A stretch of DNA of 64,000 nt. Source: Streptomyces sp. GESEQ-4 (lineage in GTDB: Bacteria; Actinomycetota; Actinomycetes; Streptomycetales; Streptomycetaceae). The notes under the pieces are model-generated. The model was not told where the DNA came from and searched no databases. It was given only the letters and a program-made list of their open reading frames with translations. Shown piece after piece: positions 8,240 through 16,192 of this stretch (its first letter is position 1; the number at the start of each line of letters is the position of its first letter). The position numbers were made by a program, and so were the translations under genes. The stretch is from positions 1 through 64,000 of the forward strand of contig NZ_JAFFSU010000026.1 in NCBI RefSeq assembly GCF_017948455.1, written 5' to 3'.

Positions 8240-9313
8240 TCAGCCCGTGTACTGATACGCCGGGTAGGTCAGGTAACCCGAGTCACCACCCTGGTAGAAC
8301 GTGCCTTCGTCGACGGGGGCGATCGGGAGCCCCGTGCGGAGGCGTTCGACCAGGTCGGGGTTGGCGATGAAAGCGCGGCCGAAGCTGATGAGTTCGGCTC
8401 CCAGCCCGAGCCAGCGGTCGGCCTCGGCCCGGCCGGTCTGCTTCGGTCCCATCGGAAGCACCGGATTCATGATGAGGGTGCCGGGCCACGCGCGGCGCAG
8501 TGCGACCAGTACGTCTTCATCGGCGGTGGCCTCGAGATGGATGTAGGCCAGCTCCAGGCGGGCCAGCTCGGGCAGCAACTCGGCGTAGAGATCGGCGACA
8601 TCGGTCTCCTCGACTCCCCAGAAGGTCCCGCCCGGGGAGAGACGGATGCCGGTCCTGGCCGCGCCGACGGCCTCGACGGTCGCCGATACCGCCTCGACGG
8701 CGAACCGGATCCGGTTGGCAGTCGAGCCTCCGTAGCGGTCCGTGCGCAGGTTGGCGTTGGTGGAGAGGAACTGCGAGATCAGGTAGCCGTTGGCGCCGTG
8801 CAGCTCGACGCCGTCGAAGCCGGCGTCGATGGCGCGGCGAGCGGCCTGGGCGTACGACTGGGCGTGCTCGGGCACCTCGGCGGTCGTCAAGGCACGCGGT
8901 ATCGGCGCGGGCTGGGGCCCGGTCGGGGTGAACACGTCGCCGACGGCGGGGACGGCCGAGGGCCCGACGGGCTGCATCCCGGTGGTGTCGGGATGGGAGA
9001 CCCGTCCGCCGTGCATGAGCTGGGCGAAGAGCCGTCCGCCGTTGGCATGCACGGCGGCGGTCACCTGGCGCCACGCGGTGACCTGTTCATCGGTGTGCAG
9101 TCCCGGGGTGCCCGGATTGGACTGTCCGATCAGGCTCGGCTGCACGCCCTCGGTCACGATCAGTCCGGCCGTCGCACGCTGGGCGTAGTAGGACGCCATC
9201 GAGGGCGTCGCCAGACCGTCGGCAGCGGCGCGGACCCGCGTCATCGGGGCCATCACCACCCGGTTGGGCAGCGTCAGGTCACCGAGCTGATGGCTGTCGA
9301 AAAGGGTCGTCAC
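8240..9313 (-). CDS. Old Yellow Enzyme family alkene reductase
   Basis: A 357-residue FMN-dependent NAD(P)H oxidoreductase of the Old Yellow Enzyme family, length typical. The N-terminus has the LPNRVVMAPMTR motif, the substrate-binding pair appears in HGANGYLISQFL (His and Asn that hydrogen-bond the carbonyl of the unsaturated substrate), and QLMHGGRVSH and RYGGS motifs are present. It should reduce activated C=C bonds of enones or similar electrophiles, or nitro compounds. It is divergent from a MerR regulator, and its promoter holds the MerR operator between the -35 and -10 hexamers, so it is very likely the regulator's direct target. Confidence 0.92.
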   Translation of the reverse strand: MTTLFDSHQLGDLTLPNRVVMAPMTRVRAAADGLATPSMASYYAQRATAGLIVTEGVQPSLIGQSNPGTPGLHTDEQVTAWRQVTAAVHANGGRLFAQLMHGGRVSHPDTTGMQPVGPSAVPAVGDVFTPTGPQPAPIPRALTTAEVPEHAQSYAQAARRAIDAGFDGVELHGANGYLISQFLSTNANLRTDRYGGSTANRIRFAVEAVSATVEAVGAARTGIRLSPGGTFWGVEETDVADLYAELLPELARLELAYIHLEATADEDVLVALRRAWPGTLIMNPVLPMGPKQTGRAEADRWLGLGAELISFGRAFIANPDLVERLRTGLPIAPVDEGTFYQGGDSGYLTYPAYQYTG

Positions 9314-9363
9314 GTCGGGACTCCATCGTGATCTGCGGTACCCGGGTCTCGGGCACGGCAGTT

Positions 9364-9395
9364 ACGCTAAAACCTCACATCCATGTGAGAGGCAA
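9364..9395 (-). promoter_or_regulatory. MerR-type promoter and operator of the alkene reductase gene
   Basis: On the minus strand a -35 hexamer TTGCCT (9390-9395) and a -10 hexamer TAGCGT (9364-9369) are 20 bases apart; 19 bases if TTAGCG is read as -10. This is the over-long spacing that MerR regulators correct. The spacer contains the inverted repeat CTCACAT-CC-ATGTGAG at 9374-9389. The arrangement predicts activation of the reductase gene and autoregulation of merR. Confidence 0.75.
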
Positions 9396-9429
9396 GGGCT
9401 GTGTCGCAGGTCACAGCGGGGAGGGCGGC

Positions 9430-9807
9430 ATGCGCATCGGTGAGCTCGCGTCACGGGCCGGAGTCAGCGTCCGGTCCCTGCGGTACTACGAAGAACAGGG
9501 ACTGCTCGCCAGCGTCCGCAGCCCCAGCGGGCAGCGGCACTACACCGAGGATCACGTCGATCGGGTCATGTTCATCCAGCGGTTGTACGCCGCGGGCCTG
9601 TCCAGCCGCACCATCGCGGAACTGCTGCCGTGCCGCTATGCGCCCAGCGAGAAGAACTCCGACGCCGCACTGGAGCGGATGGCCCAGGAGCGCGACCGGC
9701 TCTCCGAGCACATCGCCGACCTCGTCCGCACCCGGGACGCACTGGACGGGCTGATCGTCACCGCCCGAGCGCATCGAGAGAGACTGCGGGCACCCTTGGC
9801 CGGCTGA
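9430..9807 (+). CDS. MerR family transcriptional regulator
   Basis: A 125-residue MerR regulator starting at ATG 9430. Residues 1-70 form the winged helix-turn-helix (RIGELASRAGVSVRSLRYYE, then the wing GQRHYTEDHV) and residues 80-115 a dimerisation coiled coil. There is no large effector domain. A single Cys sits at about position 68 in the LLPCRYAP loop, so thiol-based electrophile sensing is possible but unproven. It is divergent from the reductase gene and presumably binds the palindrome at 9374-9389. A longer upstream reading frame from 9328 would cover that operator and is not used. Confidence 0.9.
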   Translation: MRIGELASRAGVSVRSLRYYEEQGLLASVRSPSGQRHYTEDHVDRVMFIQRLYAAGLSSRTIAELLPCRYAPSEKNSDAALERMAQERDRLSEHIADLVRTRDALDGLIVTARAHRERLRAPLAG

Positions 9808-9822
9808 ACGTACCGTGAGGGC

Positions 9823-10257
9823 ATGGAACAGCGCATCACGTTGATCACGCTGGGTGTTTCCGATCTCCCACGGGCCAAGGCCTTCTACGAGGCGCTGGGC
9901 TGGCGGGGCCAAGAGGTCGAGGAGACGGTCTTCTTCCAGGCCGGCGGCCTCGGGCTGGTCCTGTGGGACCGGGACAAACTGGCGCGGGACTGCGGGTTGG
10001 AGCCGGGACCGAGCACCGGATTCGGCGGCATCGCGCTCGCGCACAACGTCCGCTCCGACGCGGAGGTCGACACGCTGCTCGGACTCGTGGAGCGATCCGG
10101 CGGCACGATCACCAAGCCCGCCGCCATGAACCCCATCGGCTTCTACTCCGGCGCCTTCACCGACCCGGACGGCCACGCCTGGGAAGTAGCCCACAACCCC
10201 GCGTTCCCCTTGGCCGAGGACGGCTCGCTCACCATCCCGGACTTCGGCGGTAAGTGA
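9823..10257 (+). CDS. VOC superfamily (glyoxalase/bleomycin-resistance fold) protein
   Basis: A 144-residue protein with the paired beta-alpha-beta-beta-beta modules of the vicinal oxygen chelate fold. It opens ITLITLGVSDLPRAKAFYEA and ends with the typical FTDPDGHAWEVAHNP strand that supplies a metal-ligand Glu. It lies 15 bases after merR on the same strand and may be cotranscribed with it. Members act as lyases, dioxygenases or drug-binding proteins; the substrate here cannot be read from sequence. The context (electrophile-type regulator and reductase) suggests a role against reactive compounds. Confidence 0.8.
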   Translation: MEQRITLITLGVSDLPRAKAFYEALGWRGQEVEETVFFQAGGLGLVLWDRDKLARDCGLEPGPSTGFGGIALAHNVRSDAEVDTLLGLVERSGGTITKPAAMNPIGFYSGAFTDPDGHAWEVAHNPAFPLAEDGSLTIPDFGGK

Positions 10258-10258
10258 G

Positions 10259-10312
10259 AGCGCCCCAAAGGGGCGCGGGGAACTGCGCGACCAGCCACAA
10301 CGCACCCGCAGA
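10259..10312 (+). repeat. dispersed repeat A, short copy with terminator hairpin
   Basis: GCGCCCC-AAA-GGGGCGC at 10260-10276 directly follows the VOC gene stop and should act as its terminator. Only the hairpin and the GCGACCAGCC box of the repeat family are present; the ATCGATATGCGGC middle is missing. Confidence 0.75.
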
Positions 10313-10362
10313 CAAAACACGACCTGTTGCGGCCCGCCCCGCAGAGCGCTTAGCGTCCGCTC

Positions 10363-11583
10363 ATGCCAGCTGCCTCCGACCTCCCCTTCGACCCATGGGA
10401 CCCGGCGTTCCTAGCCGACCCGTACCCCGCCTACGCCGACCTGCGTGCGCGGGGCCGGGTGGTCCGTTACGAGCCCACCGACCAGTGGCTGGTCCCGCAC
10501 CACGCGGACGTCAGCGCGCTGCTGCGGGACCGGCGGCTGGGCCGCACGTACCAGCACCGCTTCACGCACGAGGACTTCGGGCGGACGGCACCGCCGCCGG
10601 AGCACGAGCCGTTCCATGTGCTGAACGACCACGGGATGCTGGACCTCGAACCCCCGGACCACACCCGGATCCGGCGCCTGGTGTCGAAGGCGTTCACACC
10701 ACGTACGGTCGAGCAGCTCAAGCCGTATGTGGCCAACCTCGCCGGGGAGTTGGTCGACGCGCTGGTGGAGCGCGGCGGCGGTGATCTGCTCGCGGATGTG
10801 GCCGAGCCGCTCCCCGTGGCCGTCATCGCCGAGATGCTGGGCATCCCGGAGCCGGACCGCGCCCCGCTGCGCCCCTGGTCGGCGGACATCTGCGGGATGT
10901 ACGAGCTGAACCCGTCCCAGGAGACGGCGGCGAAGGCGGTCCGGGCGTCGGTCGAGTTCACGGAGTACCTGCGCGAACTGATCGCGGCCCGCCGCAAGGA
11001 GCCCCGCGACGACCTCATCTCCGGCCTCATCGAAGCCCACGACGAGGGCGACCGGCTCACCGAACAGGAGATGATCTCGACCGCCGTCCTCCTCCTGAAC
11101 GCCGGCCACGAGGCGACGGTGAACGCCACGGTCAACGGCTGGTGGGCCCTGTTCCGCAACCCCGGCCAGCTGGCGGCCCTCCGAGCCGACCACTCCCTCG
11201 TCCCGACGGCCGTCGAAGAACTGATGCGCTACGACACCCCGCTCCAGCTCTTCGAACGCTGGGTCCTGGACGAGATCGAGATCGACGGCACGACGATCCC
11301 CAGGGGCGCGGAGATCGCCATGCTCTTCGGCTCCGCCAACCACGACCCCGAGGTGTTCGCGGACCCCGACCGCCTGGACCTCACCCGCAAGGACAACCCC
11401 CACATCTCCTTCAGCGCCGGCATCCACTACTGCATCGGCGCGCCCCTGGCCCGTATCGAACTGGCCGCATCCATGACGGCACTGCTGGAGAAGGCCCCGA
11501 CGCTGCGTCTCGCGGCGGAGCCGGAGCGGAAGCCGAACTTTGTGATCCGGGGGTTGGAGGGGCTGAGCGTGGAGGTGGGCTGA
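10363..11583 (+). CDS. cytochrome P450, CYP107-like
   Basis: A 406-residue soluble bacterial P450 of normal length. The I-helix has AGHEAT at 247-252 (oxygen-activating Thr252), the K-helix ExxR is E286-R289, and the haem-binding loop FSAGIHYCIG gives axial Cys357. It stands alone between two terminator-like repeats and a Uma2 gene, with no ferredoxin gene alongside, so it must borrow redox partners. From memory, a CYP107U-type P450 lies in a comparable region of the S. coelicolor chromosome and has been linked to sporulation; equating the two is an inference from synteny. Confidence 0.92.
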   Translation: MPAASDLPFDPWDPAFLADPYPAYADLRARGRVVRYEPTDQWLVPHHADVSALLRDRRLGRTYQHRFTHEDFGRTAPPPEHEPFHVLNDHGMLDLEPPDHTRIRRLVSKAFTPRTVEQLKPYVANLAGELVDALVERGGGDLLADVAEPLPVAVIAEMLGIPEPDRAPLRPWSADICGMYELNPSQETAAKAVRASVEFTEYLRELIAARRKEPRDDLISGLIEAHDEGDRLTEQEMISTAVLLLNAGHEATVNATVNGWWALFRNPGQLAALRADHSLVPTAVEELMRYDTPLQLFERWVLDEIEIDGTTIPRGAEIAMLFGSANHDPEVFADPDRLDLTRKDNPHISFSAGIHYCIGAPLARIELAASMTALLEKAPTLRLAAEPERKPNFVIRGLEGLSVEVG

Positions 11584-11670
11584 TCACCCGTTCGGATGAT
11601 CATCGAGTGAAGCCCGTCGGTGGTCGCGAGCCAGCGGTCACGCTGGTGTCTGCCTGCGAAGGGAGGCACC

Positions 11671-12270
11671 ATGACGGTTATGGCAGAGCGCGCGTTGCAG
11701 ACGCCCCAGATGTCGGTGGAAGAGTTCGAGAGGATCGCCGCGTTCGCGGCCAAGGAGACCGACGACACCGTCAGGTTGGAGTTCATCAACGGACGGATCG
11801 GGGTCAAGATGTCGGGCGATGGCGATCACAACAGCGTTGTCGCGTGGCTGAGCAAGCGCTGCATGCGGGCGAGGCCTGATCTGGATGTGTACCAAGGGCA
11901 AGGGCTGATCGTGGAGCAGTACCGCGAGGGCCGGGCCATTCCCGATGCGGTGATCGCGCCCGAGGGCCACTTCGCCGGGCATGGTCAGTGGGCCGATGTG
12001 AGCGGTGTGCTCCTGGTACTGGAGGTCACGTCCTACGACTCCGACACCGACCGGCGCGACCGCCAGGAGAAGCCCGATGCGTACGGTGCCGCAGGCATCC
12101 CGTTCTACCTGTTGATCGACCGGGACGCGGGCACGGTCAAACTCTTCAGCGATCCGGAACAGGTCGGGTACGGCAACTGCCGCAGAGTACATTTCGGGAA
12201 CCCGCTTGTACTCCCCGAGCCCCTCGGCATCGAACTCGACACCGAGAAGCTCAAGCAGTACGTCGACTGA
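11671..12270 (+). CDS. Uma2 family putative restriction-endonuclease-fold protein
   Basis: A 199-residue protein of the Uma2 (DUF820) family, which has a PD-(D/E)xK nuclease fold and is greatly expanded in streptomycetes and cyanobacteria. The core is visible as RLEFINGRIGVKMSGDGDH, then PDAVIAPEG and LVLEVTSYDSDTDRRDR, the last strand carrying the ExT variant often seen in place of ExK. The ATG at 11671 has a strong AAGGGAGG site. The biological role of the family is not settled. It runs toward the ABC exporter genes with only 9 bases between stops. Confidence 0.85.
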   Translation: MTVMAERALQTPQMSVEEFERIAAFAAKETDDTVRLEFINGRIGVKMSGDGDHNSVVAWLSKRCMRARPDLDVYQGQGLIVEQYREGRAIPDAVIAPEGHFAGHGQWADVSGVLLVLEVTSYDSDTDRRDRQEKPDAYGAAGIPFYLLIDRDAGTVKLFSDPEQVGYGNCRRVHFGNPLVLPEPLGIELDTEKLKQYVD

Positions 12271-12279
12271 CTCCCACCG

Positions 12280-13899
12280 TCACGTACTCATGTCCCGCCT
12301 CCGCAACCCCACCAGCCCCGCGACCACCAGCACCCCCGCGACCCCCGCAAGAACCCCCACCGGCCCCCAGGCCATCTCCCCACCCGGCAACTTCGGTAGA
12401 TGTCCGAACGGTGACACGTCCAGCACGGCCTGCGGGAGGTCGAGCGCAGGGCCGATCCACCCCAGGAAGAGCACGACCCCCGCCGCACCCCACGCGGCCG
12501 GAGCGACCTGCGGGGACAGCCCGTACAGCAGGACCGTCAGTCCGCCCAGTGCCCAGACGGCCGGTACCTGGACCAGACAGGCTCCGAGGATCGGGCCGAA
12601 GTCGGCGCCGTAGCCGAGGGCCAGGCCCACCGCCGCCAGGAGCATCAGCAGCACCGTCCCGCCGAACGCGACCACCAGGTGCCCGGCGGCCCACCGCAGC
12701 CGTCCGACCGCGCCCGCCAGCACCGGCTCGGCCCGCTGGGAGGTCTCCTCGCCGTGCAGGCGTAGCACGGAGGAGACGATGTACAGCGCGGCGACCAGGC
12801 CGAACATGCCGACCATGGTGGACAGGAACGCGTCCGTGATGCCGGACTGGCCGCCCATCCGCTCGATGATCTCGCGGGTGTTGTCGTTGTCGCCGACCAG
12901 GTCCGCCGCTCCCTTGGTGACCCCGCCGAACGCGGCCCCGCCCGCGAGGAACCCGAGCCCCCAGCCGAGCACGCTGCCCCGCTGCAGCCGCCAGGCCAGC
13001 GCGCCCGCCGTGCCCAGCCGCCCCTCGGCCGGCCCGGGCCGGGTCGGTACGAAGCCGCTGCCGACGTCACGCCGCCCGGCGAGCTCGTAGGCCACGGCCC
13101 CCTGGATCACCGTCGCGGCGGCGAACAGGAGCAGCACCCACCACCGTTCGTCGGCGAAGGCCCGCAGGTTCTCCAGCCAGCCGATCGGGGAGATCCAGGT
13201 GAGCGCCGAAGACCCGTCCGTGGTGGCCGAGTCGCCCGCCGCCCGCAGCACGAACGCCGCCCCGATCAGCCCGCCGGTCAGCCCCTTCGCGAGCCGCCCG
13301 CTCTCGGTGAGCTGCGCGACGATCGCGGCCATCGTGGCGAACACCATCCCGACGCCCGCGATACCGAGCCCGAACGCCAGCGCCCCGGATGCGCCCTGTC
13401 CGGCGAGGCCGCCCGCGACCAGCAGCGCGACCACGCCGTTGGCGACGAGGGCCGTCAGCAGGGCCGCCGTCAGCGGGGCACGCCGGCCCACCATCGCCGA
13501 CGAGACGATCTCCTGACGCCCGCTCTCCTCCTCGTCACGGGTGTGCCGTACGACGATGATCAGGCTCATGATCCCGGCGAGTACGGCTGCGTAGACGCCG
13601 ATGCGCCAGGCGGTGAGGCCGCCGAGCGAGTCGTCGAAGAGCGGGCCGTACATCGCGCGCAGCGAGTTGTTCGTCAGCAACTGCTGGGCGATGTCGGCGC
13701 GTTCGGCGGGCGTGGAGTAGACGGCCTTGAGCGAGTTCGGCATGGAGACGACCATCAACGCCGTCACGGCCACCCAGAGCGGGACGGTGACGCGGTCGCG
13801 CCGCAGGTTGAAGCGCAACAGGGCGCCGGTGCCCGCCAGTTGACGTTTTCCGCCGACCCGCGGCGCGAAGCGGCGGCGGTCGGCCACGAGCGTGGTCAT
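12280..13899 (-). CDS. ABC-2 type exporter permease, antibiotic-efflux class
   Basis: A 539-residue polytopic permease with about twelve hydrophobic helices in two halves, similar in plan to the large single-subunit permeases of actinobacterial polyketide/tetronasin-type ABC exporters. The first half holds the motif RHTRDEEESGRQEIVSSAMVGRR, a cytosolic loop typical of this family. The start overlaps the stop of the ATPase gene, so the two are coupled. Together with the ATPase it should export a hydrophobic compound. It is controlled from the divergent promoter shared with the regulator at 14885. Confidence 0.88.
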   Translation of the reverse strand: MTTLVADRRRFAPRVGGKRQLAGTGALLRFNLRRDRVTVPLWVAVTALMVVSMPNSLKAVYSTPAERADIAQQLLTNNSLRAMYGPLFDDSLGGLTAWRIGVYAAVLAGIMSLIIVVRHTRDEEESGRQEIVSSAMVGRRAPLTAALLTALVANGVVALLVAGGLAGQGASGALAFGLGIAGVGMVFATMAAIVAQLTESGRLAKGLTGGLIGAAFVLRAAGDSATTDGSSALTWISPIGWLENLRAFADERWWVLLLFAAATVIQGAVAYELAGRRDVGSGFVPTRPGPAEGRLGTAGALAWRLQRGSVLGWGLGFLAGGAAFGGVTKGAADLVGDNDNTREIIERMGGQSGITDAFLSTMVGMFGLVAALYIVSSVLRLHGEETSQRAEPVLAGAVGRLRWAAGHLVVAFGGTVLLMLLAAVGLALGYGADFGPILGACLVQVPAVWALGGLTVLLYGLSPQVAPAAWGAAGVVLFLGWIGPALDLPQAVLDVSPFGHLPKLPGGEMAWGPVGVLAGVAGVLVVAGLVGLRRRDMST

Positions 13900-14807
13900 C
13901 GGGCCACCGCCTCCTCACCTGCGAGGTCCTCCTGGTAGTGGCGGAGGAACAGCTCCTCCAGCGTGGGCGGTGTCGAGGTCAGGGACCGTACGCCCGACTC
14001 GCTCAGCGAGCGCAGTACGGCGTCCAGCTTGTCGGTGTCGACCTGGAGCCTGACCCGCCGTCCCTGTACGTCGAGGTCGTGGACGCCGGGGAGGTGGGAC
14101 AACCCGTTGGGGGCGTCCGCGAGTTCGGCCGTCACGCTCGTCCGTGTCAGATGCCGCAGATCGGCGAGCGAGCCGCTCTCCACGGTCTGTCCCTTGCGGA
14201 TGATGCTCACCCGGTCACACAGCTCCTCGACCTCGCTCAGGATGTGCGAGGACAGCAGGACGGTCCGGCCGCGCTCCCGCTCCTCCTCCACACACCGCTG
14301 GAAGACCTCCTCCATCAGCGGGTCCAGTCCGGAGGTCGGCTCGTCCAGGATCAGGAGGTCCACGTCGGAAGCGAACGCGGCGACCAGGGCGACCTTCTGC
14401 CGATTGCCCTTCGAGTACGTCCGTCCCTTCTTCGTCGGATCCAGTTCGAACCGTTCGATCAGGTCGGCGCGGCGCTTCTTGTCGAGGCCTCCGCGGAGCT
14501 TGCCGTAGAGGTCGATGACCTCGCCGCCGGAGAGGTTGCGCCACAGGGTCACGTCGCCGGGGACGTACGCGATCCGGCCGTGCACCTCGACCGCGTCCGT
14601 CCACGGATCGCGGCCGAGCACCTGCGCGGCGCCCGCTTCGGCGCGCAGCAGGCCGAGCAGGACGCGGATGGTGGTGGACTTGCCGGCGCCGTTGGGGCCG
14701 AGGAAGCCGTGGACCTCACCGGTCTCGACGTCCAGGTCGAGACCGTCGAGCGCATGGGTCTTGCCGAACGACTTGTGCAGTCCGGAGACGGTGATTGCCT
14801 TCGTCAT
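13896..14807 (-). CDS. ABC transporter ATP-binding protein, exporter type
   Basis: A 303-residue ATPase. Walker A is GPNGAGKST at about 37-45, the signature loop is YSKGNRQKV (a non-LSGGQ variant common in drug exporters of this family) and Walker B is LLILDEPTSGLDP. The C-terminal 80 residues (after SVTAELADAP) form the extra domain seen in DrrA-like ATPases. It is the first gene of the operon, reads into the permease with a 4-base overlap, and its promoter region carries the palindrome at 14820-14856. Confidence 0.92.
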   Translation of the reverse strand: MTKAITVSGLHKSFGKTHALDGLDLDVETGEVHGFLGPNGAGKSTTIRVLLGLLRAEAGAAQVLGRDPWTDAVEVHGRIAYVPGDVTLWRNLSGGEVIDLYGKLRGGLDKKRRADLIERFELDPTKKGRTYSKGNRQKVALVAAFASDVDLLILDEPTSGLDPLMEEVFQRCVEEERERGRTVLLSSHILSEVEELCDRVSIIRKGQTVESGSLADLRHLTRTSVTAELADAPNGLSHLPGVHDLDVQGRRVRLQVDTDKLDAVLRSLSESGVRSLTSTPPTLEELFLRHYQEDLAGEEAVAR

Positions 14808-14819
14808 GCTTCAGAACGT

Positions 14820-14856
14820 ACGCTTTCTTCAGAAATTTGTGAAGTTAAGGAAGCGT
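14820..14856. promoter_or_regulatory. long inverted repeat between exporter and regulator genes
   Basis: Outer arms ACGCTTTCTT and AAGGAAGCGT match at 9 of 10 positions, and inside them CTTC/GAAG form a second pair around an AT-rich centre. A direct repeat CTTCAGAA is present near 14812 and at 14827-14834. The site sits between the two divergent start codons and is the obvious operator for the MarR/GbsR-like regulator. Confidence 0.65.
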
Positions 14857-14884
14857 CAAAACCGCCTCCGATAGGATGTTGACC

Positions 14885-15391
14885 ATGACGGAATCAACGG
14901 AACCAGTGGAGGGTGGTCGCGACGCGGAAGCCGTGTCGAAGTTCGTCGAGTCCTTCGCGGCGCAGCTCGTCGAGGCCGGGATGCAGCGCATGGCCGCCCG
15001 GGTCTTCGCGGCGCTGCTCTCCTCCGACTCCGGGGTGATGACCTCCGCCGAACTGAGCGAGCAGCTGCAGATCAGCCCCGCCGCGGTCTCCGGCGCGGTG
15101 CGCTACCTGGCCCAGACGCACATGGTGTCGCGCGAGCGGGAGCCCGGTTCGCGCCGGGAGCGCTACCGGGTGCACGGCGACCAGTGGTACGAGGCCCTCA
15201 CCAACCGCGAGGCCATCATCAAGCGCTGGGAAGGCGCCCTCCGCGAAGGCGTCGACAGCCTCGGCGCCGACACCCCGGCCGGCCGCCGCATGGCCGAGAC
15301 GCTGGCCTTCTTCGAGTTCATCGAGGGCGAGATCCTGAGCATGATGGAACGCTGGCGGGAGCACCGCGAGAAGACGTTCGGCCCGGGGTGA
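14885..15391 (+). CDS. MarR/GbsR-like winged-helix regulator of the ABC exporter
   Basis: A 168-residue regulator beginning at ATG 14885; the in-frame ATG at 14876 is less likely. Residues 20-50 are a dimerisation helix, then a winged helix-turn-helix (MTSAELSEQLQISPAAVSGA recognition region, wing REREPGSRRERYRV) and a long C-terminal helical segment. This layout is typical of regulators paired divergently with DrrAB-like exporters. It probably represses both its own gene and the exporter by binding the 14820-14856 palindrome, released by the exported drug; the ligand is unknown. Confidence 0.88.
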   Translation: MTESTEPVEGGRDAEAVSKFVESFAAQLVEAGMQRMAARVFAALLSSDSGVMTSAELSEQLQISPAAVSGAVRYLAQTHMVSREREPGSRRERYRVHGDQWYEALTNREAIIKRWEGALREGVDSLGADTPAGRRMAETLAFFEFIEGEILSMMERWREHREKTFGPG

Positions 15392-15504
15392 CACACGGCG
15401 CGCGCCGAGGTTCGGGGAGCGCGCGCATCGCCTCTGTTCCCCGCGAGCAGACCCCTCGTACACTCGGAGTGCGTGCTCAACTCCGTTGCGGGACAGGGGG
15501 ATTC

Positions 15505-16071
15505 GTGCCGGACAGCAGTGCGGGGCCCATCGCGGCGACCACCTCGGCCGACGCGCGGCTGGCAGCCCTGTGTGCCGAGGTGGACAAGGTCATCAGCGAG
15601 GCGCAGATCGGGGCCCGGCGCGCGCAGCGCCGCGCCAAGCTGTGGCATGCGACGTACCTCGGCCTCGGCTTTCCCGGAGCCGTGCTGGCCGGCATCTCGG
15701 GCTCCGTCGGGCTCGCCTCCGCCGGCGCGCGCGTGCCGGCGGCGGTCCTCGCCCTGCTGGCGGCCGGTTTCTCGGCGGGTTCGACGTTCCTGCGCGCCGA
15801 CGCACGGCACTCGACGAACCTGCGCAGGCGGTACGCCTGGCAGAACCTCGAGTGGCGAGCGCGGCTGGTCAAGGCGTACGACGCGCACGAGAGCGCGGAG
15901 CGCCTGTATGCCGCGATCCTGGAGCTCTACGAACTCCGGGCGGCCGTACCCTCCAGCGCGCTGGTCCTGGTGGAGTCACAGCCGTCGCCCGCCTTCCAGC
16001 CGCCGGTCCCCCCGGCGGGCCAGCCGCCCATGATCCAGCCCGCACCGGCTCCCGCCGATCCCGGCGCCTGA
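15505..16071 (+). CDS. SLATT/DUF4231-like two-helix membrane protein
   Basis: A 188-residue protein from GTG 15505, preceded by a GGGGG ribosome site. A cytosolic helix (20-45) is followed by two close membrane segments (about 50-70 and 76-97) and then a long helix with RRRYAWQNLEWRARLVKAYD, and a Pro-rich tail. This two-TM-plus-helix plan resembles SLATT domains, membrane effectors of nucleotide-dependent conflict systems, but also generic DUF4231 proteins. There is no adjacent SMODS or SLOG gene, so an effector role is speculation. A -10-like TACACT is at 15459-15464. Confidence 0.6.
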   Translation: MPDSSAGPIAATTSADARLAALCAEVDKVISEAQIGARRAQRRAKLWHATYLGLGFPGAVLAGISGSVGLASAGARVPAAVLALLAAGFSAGSTFLRADARHSTNLRRRYAWQNLEWRARLVKAYDAHESAERLYAAILELYELRAAVPSSALVLVESQPSPAFQPPVPPAGQPPMIQPAPAPADPGA

Positions 16072-16102
16072 CCCGAAGCGGTGCCGCTCCGCCGGATCCG
16101 CG

Positions 16103-16190
16103 GTTCGTTCGCTGCGGGCCGGTGGGGGCTGGTCGCGCCCACGCGGCGGCAGCCGCAAATCGACACAGCCCCGCGCCCCTTTGGGGCTGC
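16103..16190 (-). repeat. dispersed repeat A, reversed copy with terminator hairpin
   Basis: Reading the minus strand this is the repeat-A module, with hairpin GCCCC-TTT-GGGGC at 16175-16187, then CTGTGTCGATTTGCGGC and GCGACCAGCC. It lies between two convergent genes and can terminate both. Confidence 0.75.
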
Positions 16191-16192
16191 CG

